DNA of 61,115 nt from Planctomycetota bacterium (lineage in GTDB: Bacteria; Planctomycetota; Planctomycetia; Pirellulales; Thermoguttaceae), in contig JAUWNG010000005.1 of NCBI GenBank assembly GCA_030612765.1, positions 1 to 61,115 of the forward strand. The letters run 5' to 3'. The notes under the pieces are model-generated. The model was not told the DNA's origin. It saw nothing but the letters and a program-made list of their open reading frames with translations, and ran no database searches. A program made the position numbers and the translations under genes. The first letter of the stretch is position 1. The number at the start of each line of letters is the position of its first letter. Positions 19,364-29,939 of the stretch are shown piece after piece.

Positions 19364-19719
19364 CGGTATGCCTCCCGGCCGAAAAACGGTGCGAGATAAG
19401 TGATAGACGAGGTTTGCAACCAGACAAGCCGCGGACTTGTAGCTAAAAACTGCCGACGATTCAAGGGCAATTGGCTGGCCGTTGCCTGTGTCCGTTCTGG
19501 GACCGCCACCCGTCGCGGCGGCGGCGGGCGGAACTCCAGTCGTGCTACGCCCTCCTTCCGTTCCGCCCGCCTCCCCCTGTTGCTTTCCTGGCACCCATGC
19601 CTTTTCCATCCTTTTACCTCCTTACCCTCTACTGTAATATCTCAGGAGGGCAGTTGTCTCACCCCATTATTGGCACAGAGGGGCTTGTCGATCCGATCCT
19701 CGCTCGGTTTACTTGGGAT
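19364..19719. other. Divergent leader between SH3 gene and murD
   Basis: A 355-base region separating the divergent genes. It should hold both promoters; I see no clear consensus pair. The murD frame remains open through much of it, so an earlier murD start cannot be excluded. Confidence 0.4.
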
Positions 19720-21183
19720 ATGAATACGGACTATCGCGGTCGGCGGGCGACGATCATGGGCTTGGGCCATTTCGGCGGCGGGGTCGCCGCGGCGCGATGG
19801 CTCGCACGGCAAGGAGCAATCGTCACCGTAACGGACCTGGCCGACGAAAATACCTTGGCCGATTCGCTGGCACTGCTGGCCGACGTGCCGGTCGTCGCGG
19901 TGCATCTCGGCGGCCACCGCGAGGAGGATTTTCGAGATGCCGATTTGGTCGTCGTAAATCCGGCGGTGCGGCCCGATAACCCTTGGCTCGATACCGCCCG
20001 CCGTGCGGGCGCAACGCTTCGCACGGAAATCGAACTGTTCATGGAAAACTGTCCGGCGCGGATCGTTGGAGTGACCGGCAGCAACGGCAAATCGACCACC
20101 GCCGCGATGATTGCGTCGATTCTGCGATGCCGAGGGGGACAGTCCCATTTTCGCGGCGATGATGCCGGCCTGACGGGCGACGTTTCACTAGCCGCGAAAA
20201 TTGGGACAGTCCCCAGTGCATCGGTGCATCGGACGTTTCTGGGCGGCAACATCGGCGGCAGTCTGTTGGAACAATTGCCGCAAATCGGCCGCGACGATTG
20301 GGTCGTGTTGGAGTTGAGCAGTTTTCAACTGCGGCATTTTCGTTGCCCGCACACTCCGTGCGCGGGTTCGGCACACGGAGTGTGCCGACTACACATTGCC
20401 GTGGTGACCGGCTGCACGCCGAACCATCTCGATTGGCATCGGAGTTTTGCCGACTACGCGGCGGCCAAACAGCGGATTCTGGCCGGTCAAACGCCCGACG
20501 ATTTCGCCGTGTTGAACGCACGGGACGTCGAAGTCGCAACATGGCGGCCGTTGGTCCGAGGCCACTTGGTTCCTCTGCCCTCACCCCCTGCCCCTCTTGC
20601 GTGTACGGGAAAGGGGAGTAGCCCGTTGCCGCCGCTGGCCGTGCCGGGCGAGCATAATCGGATCAACGCGGCCTGTGCCGCCGCCGCCGCGATGGCTGCC
20701 GGGTGTGGGAATGGGGAAGTGAGGCAGGGTTTGCGGCAGTTTGTCGGTCTGCCGCAGCGGCTGGAGTCTATTGCGGATATTACGGGCCGGCGGTTCTACA
20801 ACGATTCGGCCTCGACCACGCCGGAATCGACCGTCGCCGCATTGCGATCGTTGGACGTACACGTTTGGTTGCTTGCCGGTGGAGCAGCCAAGGGGTGCGA
20901 TTTCGGGCCGTTGACCGCGGAAATCGTCCGCCGCGCGCGTGGAGCGGCGTTTTTCGGCGCCGTACGCGAGGAATTGCTCGAGCGCGTCGCCTCGATCGAC
21001 CGCCGATTCCCGTGTATTGCCGTGGAAACTCTCGACGAGGCGTTGCGGTGGTGTTGGATGCGTTGCCGGTCGGGCGAGGCCATCGTGCTATCGCCCGGCT
21101 GTGCCGGCACCGATCAATTCCGCAACTATCGCCATCGCGGCGAGCATTTTGTCGAATTGGTCGGCAGGTTGCACAACCCGTAG
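19720..21183 (+). CDS. murD: UDP-N-acetylmuramoylalanine--D-glutamate ligase MurD, with three repeat insertions
   Basis: 487 residues. Adds D-Glu to UDP-MurNAc-L-Ala in peptidoglycan synthesis. The Rossmann-like N-terminus GRRATIMGLGHFGGG, ATP loop GVTGSNGKSTTAAM (about 116-129), HLDWHRSF and NDSASTTPEST are diagnostic. The start at MNTDYRGRR was chosen by family alignment. Three palindromic repeats interrupt it in frame: 20133-20215, 20349-20386 and 20577-20618, encoding extra segments. All keep the frame, so the enzyme could still be made. Planctomycetes were long thought to lack peptidoglycan, so an intact murD is relevant. Confidence 0.9.
   Translation: MNTDYRGRRATIMGLGHFGGGVAAARWLARQGAIVTVTDLADENTLADSLALLADVPVVAVHLGGHREEDFRDADLVVVNPAVRPDNPWLDTARRAGATLRTEIELFMENCPARIVGVTGSNGKSTTAAMIASILRCRGGQSHFRGDDAGLTGDVSLAAKIGTVPSASVHRTFLGGNIGGSLLEQLPQIGRDDWVVLELSSFQLRHFRCPHTPCAGSAHGVCRLHIAVVTGCTPNHLDWHRSFADYAAAKQRILAGQTPDDFAVLNARDVEVATWRPLVRGHLVPLPSPPAPLACTGKGSSPLPPLAVPGEHNRINAACAAAAAMAAGCGNGEVRQGLRQFVGLPQRLESIADITGRRFYNDSASTTPESTVAALRSLDVHVWLLAGGAAKGCDFGPLTAEIVRRARGAAFFGAVREELLERVASIDRRFPCIAVETLDEALRWCWMRCRSGEAIVLSPGCAGTDQFRNYRHRGEHFVELVGRLHNP
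20133..20215. repeat. GGGGACTGTCCC palindrome inserted in murD
   Basis: Arms GGGGGACAGTCCCATTTTCG and CGAAAATTGGGACAGTCCCC enclose about 35 bases. It encodes an extra ~28 residues right after the ATP loop region (IASILRCRGG...). Confidence 0.8.
20349..20386. repeat. GCACACTCCGTGC palindrome inserted in murD
   Basis: GCACACTCCGTGC and GCACACGGAGTGTGC are separated by about 10 bases. Translated as PHTPCAGSAHGVC within the central domain. Confidence 0.75.
20577..20618. repeat. CCCTCACCCCCTGCCCCTCT repeat inserted in murD
   Basis: A diverged single copy of the GGGAGAGGGG/GGGGGTGAGGG family in reverse orientation. It encodes LPSPPAPLACTGKGSS between the central and C-terminal parts. Confidence 0.75.
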
Positions 21184-21204
21184 GACAGGTTGCCAACCTG
21201 TCCC
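21181..21204. repeat. AGGACAGGTTGCCAACCTGT palindrome, copy 1
   Basis: A short perfect-arm palindrome (ACAGGTTG/CAACCTGT) touching the murD stop. A second copy follows the isomerase gene at 32777-32801. It could double as a weak terminator. Confidence 0.7.
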
Positions 21205-21209
21205 ACCCA

Positions 21210-21237
21210 TTGACAAGATACCGAACAATGTTATAGA
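21210..21237 (+). promoter_or_regulatory. Sigma-70-like promoter TTGACA-N16-TATAGA
   Basis: TTGACA at 21210-21215 and TATAGA at 21232-21237 with 16 bases between. It is the best consensus pair noticed in the window. It lies 205 bases before the cupin gene, directly before a structured region ending in a T run. Confidence 0.55.
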
Positions 21238-21243
21238 AGGGGC

Positions 21244-21356
21244 GTGACGTTTGCGGCCCTCGGGCCGTGGACGGTCGCGACCTCGGGGACAACGACAGTG
21301 AGGCTTCCTTGGCGGAGGCCGATACGGCGCTGGGAGTCGTTGCCTCGGGGTTTTTT
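21244..21356 (+). ncRNA. Candidate small RNA or long structured leader
   Basis: Starts at the expected distance from the promoter and ends in TTTTTT at 21351-21356. Helices visible by eye: GCGGCCC/GGGCCGT near 21255, CAACGAC (about 21291) with GTCGTTG (about 21336), and inside it GGCTTCC/GGAGGCC. The last helix followed by CCTCGGGG and six Ts resembles an intrinsic terminator. It matches no RNA family I know (not SRP, 6S or tmRNA). It could be an attenuator for the cupin gene. Confidence 0.4.
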
Positions 21357-21402
21357 CTGCGCTGCCGCTTGTGATAGAATATCGGGCTGGGGACCGGAAA
21401 CT

Positions 21403-21430
21403 CGTTTAGCCGCCGCGTCCACGCGGCGCT
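21403..21430. repeat. TTAGCCGCCGCGTCCACGCG palindrome, copy 1
   Basis: GCCGCGTCCACGCGGC core. Related copies at 21869-21932 (an inverted pair), 31836-31858 and 32822-32846. Always intergenic here. Confidence 0.7.
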
Positions 21431-21442
21431 TGGATCATAGCC

Positions 21443-21829
21443 ATGAAAGTAATCCACTCCGAACAAATCGAGGCCGCGCCGGTCGATACGCAAGGGGCGT
21501 CGAACTGCCGGATGCGATGTCTGATCGGCCCGGACGACGCCGCACCGAGCTTTTCGATGCGTCAGTTCGAGATCGCGCCCGACGGTCATACGCCGAAGCA
21601 CGCGCACGCCCACGAGCATGAAGTGTTCATCCTCGAAGGCGAGGGCACGGTTTTGGAAGGGGACCGCGAGCACCCGTTGCGGCCGGGCAGTGTCGTATTC
21701 GTGCCGCCGAACCAGACGCACCAGTTCCGCAACACCGGCGGCGGACCGTTGAAGTTTTTGTGTCTGATCCCGCATCCGCTACGTGGGATGAGCGAGGTTT
21801 GCGTGACGGCGTGCGGATGCGACGGGTAG
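21443..21829 (+). CDS. Single-domain cupin protein
   Basis: 128 residues. The cupin motif 1 is HKHAHAHEHEVFILEGEGT-like (APDGHTPKHAHAHEHE, three metal-binding His and a Glu) and motif 2 is VFVPPNQTHQFRN. The C-terminus has CVTACGCDG. Such small cupins bind a metal and act as sugar or small-molecule isomerases or dioxygenases; no specific role is evident. Preceded by a repeat and by the candidate small RNA. Confidence 0.85.
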   Translation: MKVIHSEQIEAAPVDTQGASNCRMRCLIGPDDAAPSFSMRQFEIAPDGHTPKHAHAHEHEVFILEGEGTVLEGDREHPLRPGSVVFVPPNQTHQFRNTGGGPLKFLCLIPHPLRGMSEVCVTACGCDG

Positions 21830-21834
21830 GAAAT

Positions 21835-24554
<2,720 letters not shown>

Positions 24555-24560
24555 ACGCCC

Positions 24561-25442
24561 TCAATCGGCAAGCAACTTGAGAAAGTCGTCCTCGCCAATG
24601 ATGTCGATTGGACTACCTTTTGCGACCATCTCCGTCGCCTTTTGCATTTTTCCCGTCTTGTGAGCGAATACGTCAAAGTAGCGTCCACCGACGACGAGGA
24701 AATCCGTCTTTTTGGTGATCGAGCGCGCCGGCTGCCCACCGACGTCTGATACGTGCTGCATTGCGTCGCTTCGTTCCATTGAGGTAAGCGGTCCCGTAAA
24801 CGCGACGACACGACCGAAGAGCGGATGCGTTGGGTCGAGATCGCCCGTGGACGGCGAGAACTCGGTTGCCTTTCTCTTCTTATGCCACGCTACCCGTCTG
24901 CCAAAGGTGATCCCCAAGCGTTCGGCCAATTGGTCGATCGACCTGCTTTCGGTCTGCTTACATGCGCACCTGACAATTTCGGCGCAAGCGAACGCATCTT
25001 CGGCGGCGGCGTGGTGGTCAAACGAAATCCCGAGCATTGTGGCGACAGACCTAAGTGTATAGCTGCCAATGGCTGGCCAAACCGCCTTCGCCACTCGAAC
25101 TGTACAAAGATATCGAAACTCCGGCTCTGGGATGTGATAGAACCCCAACGTCTTCATCAGGACAGCCATGTCAAAGGCCGCCGAGTGCGCGACAAGCGTT
25201 CGCTCCTCGATGTAGGGCCGAATTGCCTGCCAGACTTCGGGGAACTCTGGCTCATTTTTAACGTCCTCTGGGGTAATACCGTGAATCGCGACGTTTCGGT
25301 GACTGAAGCGGAACTCGGGTGGACGAATAAGCCGTGCAAACCTGTTTGCAATGATTCCGTTTTTGACCACTGCGAGTCCGACAGAACAAGGACTCGACCG
25401 CTTCTCATTAGCTGTTTCAAAGTCGATAGCCACGAAGTCCAT
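24561..25442 (-). CDS. DEDD 3'-5' exonuclease with C-terminal BRCT domain
   Basis: 293 residues. Exonuclease motifs: DFVAIDFETAN (I), LVAHSAAFDM (II) and HHAAAEDAFACAEI (III, DEDDh type), like the epsilon subunit/DnaQ. A BRCT domain (about 205-293: GRVVAFTGPLTSMERSDAM, KTDFLVVGG) follows. This pairing occurs in bacterial DnaQ-like proteins. It converges on ligA with six bases between the stop codons; ligA too ends in a BRCT domain. Confidence 0.9.
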   Translation of the reverse strand: MDFVAIDFETANEKRSSPCSVGLAVVKNGIIANRFARLIRPPEFRFSHRNVAIHGITPEDVKNEPEFPEVWQAIRPYIEERTLVAHSAAFDMAVLMKTLGFYHIPEPEFRYLCTVRVAKAVWPAIGSYTLRSVATMLGISFDHHAAAEDAFACAEIVRCACKQTESRSIDQLAERLGITFGRRVAWHKKRKATEFSPSTGDLDPTHPLFGRVVAFTGPLTSMERSDAMQHVSDVGGQPARSITKKTDFLVVGGRYFDVFAHKTGKMQKATEMVAKGSPIDIIGEDDFLKLLAD

Positions 25443-25491
25443 AATCGTACCCCCTGGGATGTCACCAAACCTGATGCCGCTCCCAACGTGC

Positions 25492-25713
25492 TCAGCCAAG
25501 TCTCTCCCATTCCTCCCGTGAAATGCCCGCCTGTCTGAGAATCCGAGCCAGCAGATTTCTTCCGATGTCACCCCGGTGCATGTTCGGCAAAGTCAAAGTG
25601 ATATCGCCCTTGAGCATAAAGGGATGCTTGCCGCCTGAATACGGGCCGTCAAAGCCCGCGACTCGAAAGGCACGAATCAGTTCTTTCCGGGAGATCGGGC
25701 CAAAGGGCGGCAT
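25492..25713 (-). CDS. hicA: HicA-family mRNA interferase toxin
   Basis: 73 residues. The dsRBD-like fold signature GGKHPFMLKGD holds the catalytic His, followed by LTLPNMHRGDIGRNLLARILRQAGIS. Cleaves mRNA without ribosomes. Its ATG overlaps the hicB stop by one base (TAATG), so the pair is cotranslated. Gene order here is hicB first, the reverse of E. coli hicAB. Confidence 0.92.
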   Translation of the reverse strand: MPPFGPISRKELIRAFRVAGFDGPYSGGKHPFMLKGDITLTLPNMHRGDIGRNLLARILRQAGISREEWERLG

Positions 25714-25961
25714 TAGGCGACAGCCTCCTTATCCACCTTTAGCTCCAAATCGTCGATCTTGGGAAGGGCAAGGTTTTTATGGATGCGGAAGAGAAGCCAA
25801 TCCTCAAGCACTTCAGCCAACTCTTCCCGACATTTCTCCAAAGTACTTGCATTTGCGTACACACCCCGGCATTCGGGTATCTCGCCGTAAAAGCCCTCGT
25901 TTTCCGCAAGTATTTCGTAGTGTGCGTGCCGCATTGCGGCTTCGATGTACTTCGTGAGCAT
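25713..25961 (-). CDS. hicB: HicB-family antitoxin
   Basis: 82 residues. The partial RNase H-like HicB N-domain is visible as HYEILAENEGFYGEIPECRGVYANASTLEKCREEL. No C-terminal DNA-binding domain follows, so autoregulation may need another factor. It precedes and overlaps hicA. Neutralises HicA by binding. Confidence 0.9.
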   Translation of the reverse strand: MLTKYIEAAMRHAHYEILAENEGFYGEIPECRGVYANASTLEKCREELAEVLEDWLLFRIHKNLALPKIDDLELKVDKEAVA

Positions 25962-26017
25962 GATGAAAATCTCCTTCTTCCGGCCTCACACTGCCCTACT
26001 ACCGTGTAAACACCCGC

Positions 26018-26314
26018 TTATCCAACCAGCCCGCCGATGGAAATATCCTCATCGAGCAGCGGCCAATGAATACCATAGCCGCCCGGCGAAAGCTCCGCGT
26101 TGCAGCGTTGCTCCGTGGTGGCGGCGGCTAGGATCGGCGAACACTGCTCCCAGGGAATCCGCGCCTCGCGGCCGGCGAGGCGGACGATTAGCGCTTCGTC
26201 CGTGGTGTCGATGCCGGTGGCCGTTACAGTTTCAGTTGCCCGCATGGTTTCGATCTCCAAAACGCCGGTTCCATTCCTCCACGATACTGTTGGCATTGGG
26301 ATGTCCTTACTCAC
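26018..26314 (-). CDS. DUF2442-like protein
   Basis: 98 residues from GTG (an internal ATG at MPTVSW is possible). The C-terminal GIHWPLLDEDISIGGLVG is the DUF2442 signature. DUF2442 proteins are found as antitoxin-like partners of DUF4160. The start codon follows the DUF2283 stop directly, so it is part of one transcript with DUF2283 and DUF4258. Confidence 0.75.
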   Translation of the reverse strand: MSKDIPMPTVSWRNGTGVLEIETMRATETVTATGIDTTDEALIVRLAGREARIPWEQCSPILAAATTEQRCNAELSPGGYGIHWPLLDEDISIGGLVG

Positions 26315-26515
26315 TCATACAGTCTGAAACTGCAAGCAGGAAAGTTCTTCCTCGGTTGCCCGGGCGGAGATTCCGAGAAATTCCACGCCCACTACTTGAT
26401 CGTTTTCGTCGAAATCGAGAATCACGCCGGGGCGGACTTCTTCGGACTCGACAATCCGCTTCTCGTCAAGACGGAAGTAGAGGGCGTCGTTTTCTTTGTC
26501 AACTTTAATTTTCAT
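26315..26515 (-). CDS. DUF2283-family protein, probable antitoxin
   Basis: 66 residues matching DUF2283: MKIKVDKENDALYFRLDE...GVILDFDENDQVVGVEFLGIS. DUF2283 genes usually sit next to DUF4258, as here (11-base overlap), and this pair behaves like a toxin-antitoxin module by context. Strong family call; antitoxin role is inference. Confidence 0.88.
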   Translation of the reverse strand: MKIKVDKENDALYFRLDEKRIVESEEVRPGVILDFDENDQVVGVEFLGISARATEEELSCLQFQTV

Positions 26516-26756
26516 GCTTCCTCCTCAGCCGACGATCGAAGAAGGCGGTCACGCCCTTGTTCGGTTGCTTGACGATGTTGATGACGATGCGGAGCCAACG
26601 GTTTCCGAACTCTGGAATCTGCTTGATAAAATGTCGTGTGCCGTCGTCGTGTTCCTCGGTGTAATCCGGCGCATCCAGCGCCCGTTGGACCCAATCGCGG
26701 GCAATTCCCCGCTCATCCAGCATATCTCCAAAATGGCCAGACAGGTCCAACTCCAT
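26505..26756 (-). CDS. DUF4258-family protein, probable toxin
   Basis: 83 residues: HFGDMLDERGIARDWVQRALDAPDYTEEHDDGTRHFIKQIPEFGNRWLRIVIN matches DUF4258, a RelE/BrnT-like fold. First gene of the three-gene unit with DUF2283 and DUF2442. Confidence 0.82.
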   Translation of the reverse strand: MELDLSGHFGDMLDERGIARDWVQRALDAPDYTEEHDDGTRHFIKQIPEFGNRWLRIVINIVKQPNKGVTAFFDRRLRRKHEN

Positions 26757-27053
26757 CCCTGAATGCTAGCACAGGCTACGGCGGAATGTCAATCTCATTG
26801 CCCCCCGCCACCGACGCGGAGCGTGGGAACAAGGGAAAACCGCCTCGCAACACTCGGACGGCCGGCAATCAACGCCCGAATATGCCCCTGGCGGGTACAA
26901 TTCAAACCGATTATAATATAATTAATATAGCAAGCAGGCGGCCGCTACTCATCAGGCACGGTCGCTTACTCCTGGTTGCACGTCCGTCACCCACCCAACG
27001 ATGGCCCAATCCGTTCGGAAGTTTGATCGCCGCGGAAGGCAAAGGAGGTTCCC
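26757..27053. other. Spacer with AT-rich promoter-like stretch
   Basis: Divergent region between DUF4258 (minus) and DoxX (plus). A TATAATATAATTAATATAG stretch lies near 26914, the lowest-GC patch locally and a plausible -10 region; no good -35. AAAGGAGG at 27041-27048 is the Shine-Dalgarno of the next gene. No other gene seen. Confidence 0.45.
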
Positions 27054-28055
27054 CTGAACAATCGTCAGTTCCAAATCGGCACACTGGCAGTGGTCATGTT
27101 GGTGACGCTACGGTTGGCGCTCGGATGTCACTTCCTCTACGAGGGAATCTGGAAGATCGATCACCGCGACGAGTTTTCGGCCAAGCCGTTTCTCACTCAG
27201 GCGAAAGGTCCGTTGGCCGGCTTGTTTTACGCAATGGTGCCGGACATCGACGGCCGCCACCGGCTGCGGATCGAAACCGACGCCGATAATGGCAAAATGA
27301 AGATCCCCAGCAACGAGATTTTCGCTCGATGGCTCCGCATCCGCGACGACTTCGTCGAGTTTTATCGTCCGGCAGATACGGACGACAAGGAGGCCGTGGC
27401 CACGCACGACATGCTGAAACGCGAAGCTGAGCGGACGTGCAATTTGTTCCACAACCGGCTCAAAAAGTTCCTGGAGCTGAACGTCGAGAAGATCAAAGCC
27501 TACTTCGACGCGCTCGACCGCTTCGAGAACGACAAGGAGCGGCTGCACAACGCCCCCTTCCAGAAGCAGCGGCGTTGGAACCGGATGATGGAACTCCGCC
27601 AAGAGGCCGCCGTTTGGATCAAGGACATCGAGAATCAAGAGCGGGCATTGGAGAACACGCTTTACAGTCTGCTTGACGACGGGCAGAAGAAACTCGGCAG
27701 CCCAGCGGCCAGTTGGAACCCGTTCCGCTGGAGCCGGATGGAACAGATCGACTTTGCCGTCACCTACGGACTGACGGCCATCGGGCTGTGTCTGATGTTG
27801 GGCCTCTGCACGCCGCTGGCGGCGTTGGGCGGAGCGGGGTTCATGTGTTTCGTCGTCATGACGCAGCCGGCGTTTCCGGGCATTTACCCGCCCGACAGTT
27901 TCATCGTCGGCCACGCCCTGTTGGTCAACAAGGATTTTATCGAAATGCTCGCCTTGCTGGTTGTCGCCTGCACGTCGGCGGGCCGCTGGGGAGGACTCGA
28001 CTTCTTCCTCTACCGATGGTTCGCCGCCTGGCGCCGCCGCAAGGAGCGAAAGTAG
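27054..28055 (+). CDS. DoxX-family membrane protein, probable CTG start
   Basis: 333 residues if started at CTG 27054, five bases after a strong AAAGGAGG. The frame has an upstream stop at 27024 and no ATG, GTG or TTG before 27090 (GTG, no Shine-Dalgarno). Membrane segments near the N-terminus (VVMLVTLRLALGCHFLYEGI) and C-terminus (FAVTYGLTAIGLCLMLGLC, AALGGAGFMCFVVMT, a last segment ending ACTSAG) flank a long charged helical insert. DoxX/TQO-like proteins are quinone-linked redox membrane subunits; the substrate here is unknown. Followed by an oxidoreductase pair. Confidence 0.75.
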   Translation: MNNRQFQIGTLAVVMLVTLRLALGCHFLYEGIWKIDHRDEFSAKPFLTQAKGPLAGLFYAMVPDIDGRHRLRIETDADNGKMKIPSNEIFARWLRIRDDFVEFYRPADTDDKEAVATHDMLKREAERTCNLFHNRLKKFLELNVEKIKAYFDALDRFENDKERLHNAPFQKQRRWNRMMELRQEAAVWIKDIENQERALENTLYSLLDDGQKKLGSPAASWNPFRWSRMEQIDFAVTYGLTAIGLCLMLGLCTPLAALGGAGFMCFVVMTQPAFPGIYPPDSFIVGHALLVNKDFIEMLALLVVACTSAGRWGGLDFFLYRWFAAWRRRKERK

Positions 28056-28128
28056 TAGGCCGGGTTGTAACCCGGCGATCATTCGCAATCGCTGTTTTAA
28101 CGCGCCGGGTCACGCCCCGGCCTACGAT
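28056..28128. repeat. GTAGGCCGGG palindrome between doxX and oxidoreductase
   Basis: TAGGCCGGGTTGTAACCCGG and CGCCGGGTCACGCCCCGGCC arms, ending GGCCTACG. It resembles the other families in having an inverted TAGGCCGG/CCGGCCTA frame; only this copy is seen here. Confidence 0.6.
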
Positions 28129-28147
28129 GTTATTAAAACACTTTCCA

Positions 28148-29845
28148 ATGAACAACATTAAGCCAACTTTGCCCAACGCTGCATCAGCCGGCGTTAATCG
28201 CCGCGACTTCATCCTGGGAACCCTGGCAACGGGCGCGGTGGTCGGCGGCGGTTTGGGCGCTTTCTACTTCGGCTACGAAAAATCGCTCGGCTCGCCGCTA
28301 CGGGTCGGAGTGATCGGCACCGGCGACGAGGGGAACGTGCTTATCGGCGCGATCAATCCCGACTACATCGAAGTCCGCTCGATCGCCGACATCCGTCCAT
28401 ACAGCATCTGGCGGGCCTTCCACGGCGACCATTACAGCGACGCCGCGTTGGAAGTCCGGCCCGGGCTGTTGTCGAAATACGGCTGGAAGAACGAGATCAA
28501 GGCCCTCCGGCACGTGAAGGTCTATGAGCTTGACAGCGGCGGCTACGAAAACCTAATTGACAACGCCAAACAGGACGGCGTCGAGGCGGTGATAATCGCC
28601 CTGCCGCTGCACCTACACGCCCCGGCGGCAATCGCGGCGATGCGGGCGGGGCTGCACGTAATGACCGAAAAACTGATGGCCCACAGCGTCCACGAGTGCA
28701 AGGACATGGCCCGGGTGGCGAAACAGACCGGCATGATCCTGGCCACCGGACATCAGCGGCACTACAACATCCTCTACGCGAACGCCGTCGATTCGATCCG
28801 CCGCGGCCTGTTGGGCGATCTGCACTACATCCGCGCCCAGTGGCACCGCGGCAACATGCCCGGCCGCGACAGTTGGCGGCAGCCGATGCCCAAAAAGGTA
28901 AAGCCCAAGGATCCTCTGGCAAAAAAACTGTTTGAAAAGCGTAAAGAGTATCGAAAGGAACTGAGTTCCGCCAGCGGGGCGGCTATGGACCGATGCCGAT
29001 TGCGGCTGGAACAGGTCGAGGCCCAACTGGCCGACAAAATCGTCAAGGCCGAGAAGTTCGGCTATCAGAGCAATCAAATCACCGACGCCTCGGGCAAGGT
29101 GATTTACGACTGCCCGCCCATCGAGGAACTGATCCGCTGGCGGTTGTGGGATCGGACCGGCGGCGGGTTGATGGCCGAATTGGGGAGCCACCAGCTTGAC
29201 GCGGCGAGTATCTTCATCGCCGCCATGCATGATGGCAAGAAGCAGATGCCGCTCAGCGTGGCGGCGGCGGCCGACCGGCCGTTGTTCCCGCCCGACCGCG
29301 ACGTCGAGGACCACGTCTATTGCCTGCTCGAATTCCCCACACCCGGCTACAACCCCGACGATCCGTTGACCCGAGGCAATAAAATCGGCGTCCAATACGC
29401 CTCGATCAACGGGAACGGATTCGGCGGCTTCGGCGAGATGGTCTTTGGGACCAAGGGGACGTTGATCCTCGAACGCGAGCAAGACATGCTGATCGCCGAT
29501 GATTCGGACAAGACCAGTGACGTGAAGGTTACCGACGCCGGCGCCGGCCCGGTGCTCGACACCCAAGCCAGCGCCGGCCCGACCACCGCCACCCAAGCGG
29601 ACGGCACCGTGAAAGTCAGCCGCGGATACACCGAGGAGTTGGAGCATTGGGCATGGTGCATCCGCCATCCCGATCCGCGAAACCAGCCGCGTTGCGGTCC
29701 GAAGGTCGCGCTGGGCGATGCGGTGATCGCCCTGACCGCGAACATCGCCGCCCGAGAAGGCAAGCGGATCGAGTTCCAAAAGGAATGGTTCGACCCGGAT
29801 AGCGACGAGACGCCGGAAGGAATAGCGCCGAGCGTTCGGACGTAA
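28148..29845 (+). CDS. Gfo/Idh/MocA-family oxidoreductase with Tat signal
   Basis: 565 residues. A twin-arginine signal is visible at NRRDFILGTLATGAVVGGGL, followed by the nucleotide-binding GVIGTGDEGNVLIG. The middle has the dehydrogenase signature TEKLMAHSVHECKDMARVAK. Such exported oxidoreductases in planctomycetes probably act on sugars in the periplasm, but the substrate is unknown. A helical insert (about residues 250-300) extends the family core. It is 65-70 percent alike by eye to the next gene, its paralogue. Downstream of DoxX, likely the same operon. Confidence 0.88.
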   Translation: MNNIKPTLPNAASAGVNRRDFILGTLATGAVVGGGLGAFYFGYEKSLGSPLRVGVIGTGDEGNVLIGAINPDYIEVRSIADIRPYSIWRAFHGDHYSDAALEVRPGLLSKYGWKNEIKALRHVKVYELDSGGYENLIDNAKQDGVEAVIIALPLHLHAPAAIAAMRAGLHVMTEKLMAHSVHECKDMARVAKQTGMILATGHQRHYNILYANAVDSIRRGLLGDLHYIRAQWHRGNMPGRDSWRQPMPKKVKPKDPLAKKLFEKRKEYRKELSSASGAAMDRCRLRLEQVEAQLADKIVKAEKFGYQSNQITDASGKVIYDCPPIEELIRWRLWDRTGGGLMAELGSHQLDAASIFIAAMHDGKKQMPLSVAAAADRPLFPPDRDVEDHVYCLLEFPTPGYNPDDPLTRGNKIGVQYASINGNGFGGFGEMVFGTKGTLILEREQDMLIADDSDKTSDVKVTDAGAGPVLDTQASAGPTTATQADGTVKVSRGYTEELEHWAWCIRHPDPRNQPRCGPKVALGDAVIALTANIAAREGKRIEFQKEWFDPDSDETPEGIAPSVRT

Positions 29846-29849
29846 GTTG

Positions 29850-29919
29850 TAGCACAGCCGCCCTCGGCTATGCCACCGTGCAAGTATCGTTCCGCACAGC
29901 CGAGGGCGGCTGTGCCACA
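29850..29919. repeat. GTAGCACAGCCGCCCTCGGC palindrome, copy 2
   Basis: Same family as 16111-16179, with slight arm divergence. It separates the two paralogous oxidoreductase genes. Confidence 0.8.
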
Positions 29920-29939
29920 ACACAAGCCAAAATCTCGCT

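Noticed and set aside
20133-20618. Introns or frameshifts in murD
   Set aside because: All three insertions keep the frame and are palindromic repeats seen elsewhere in similar form; no splice-like structure is needed.
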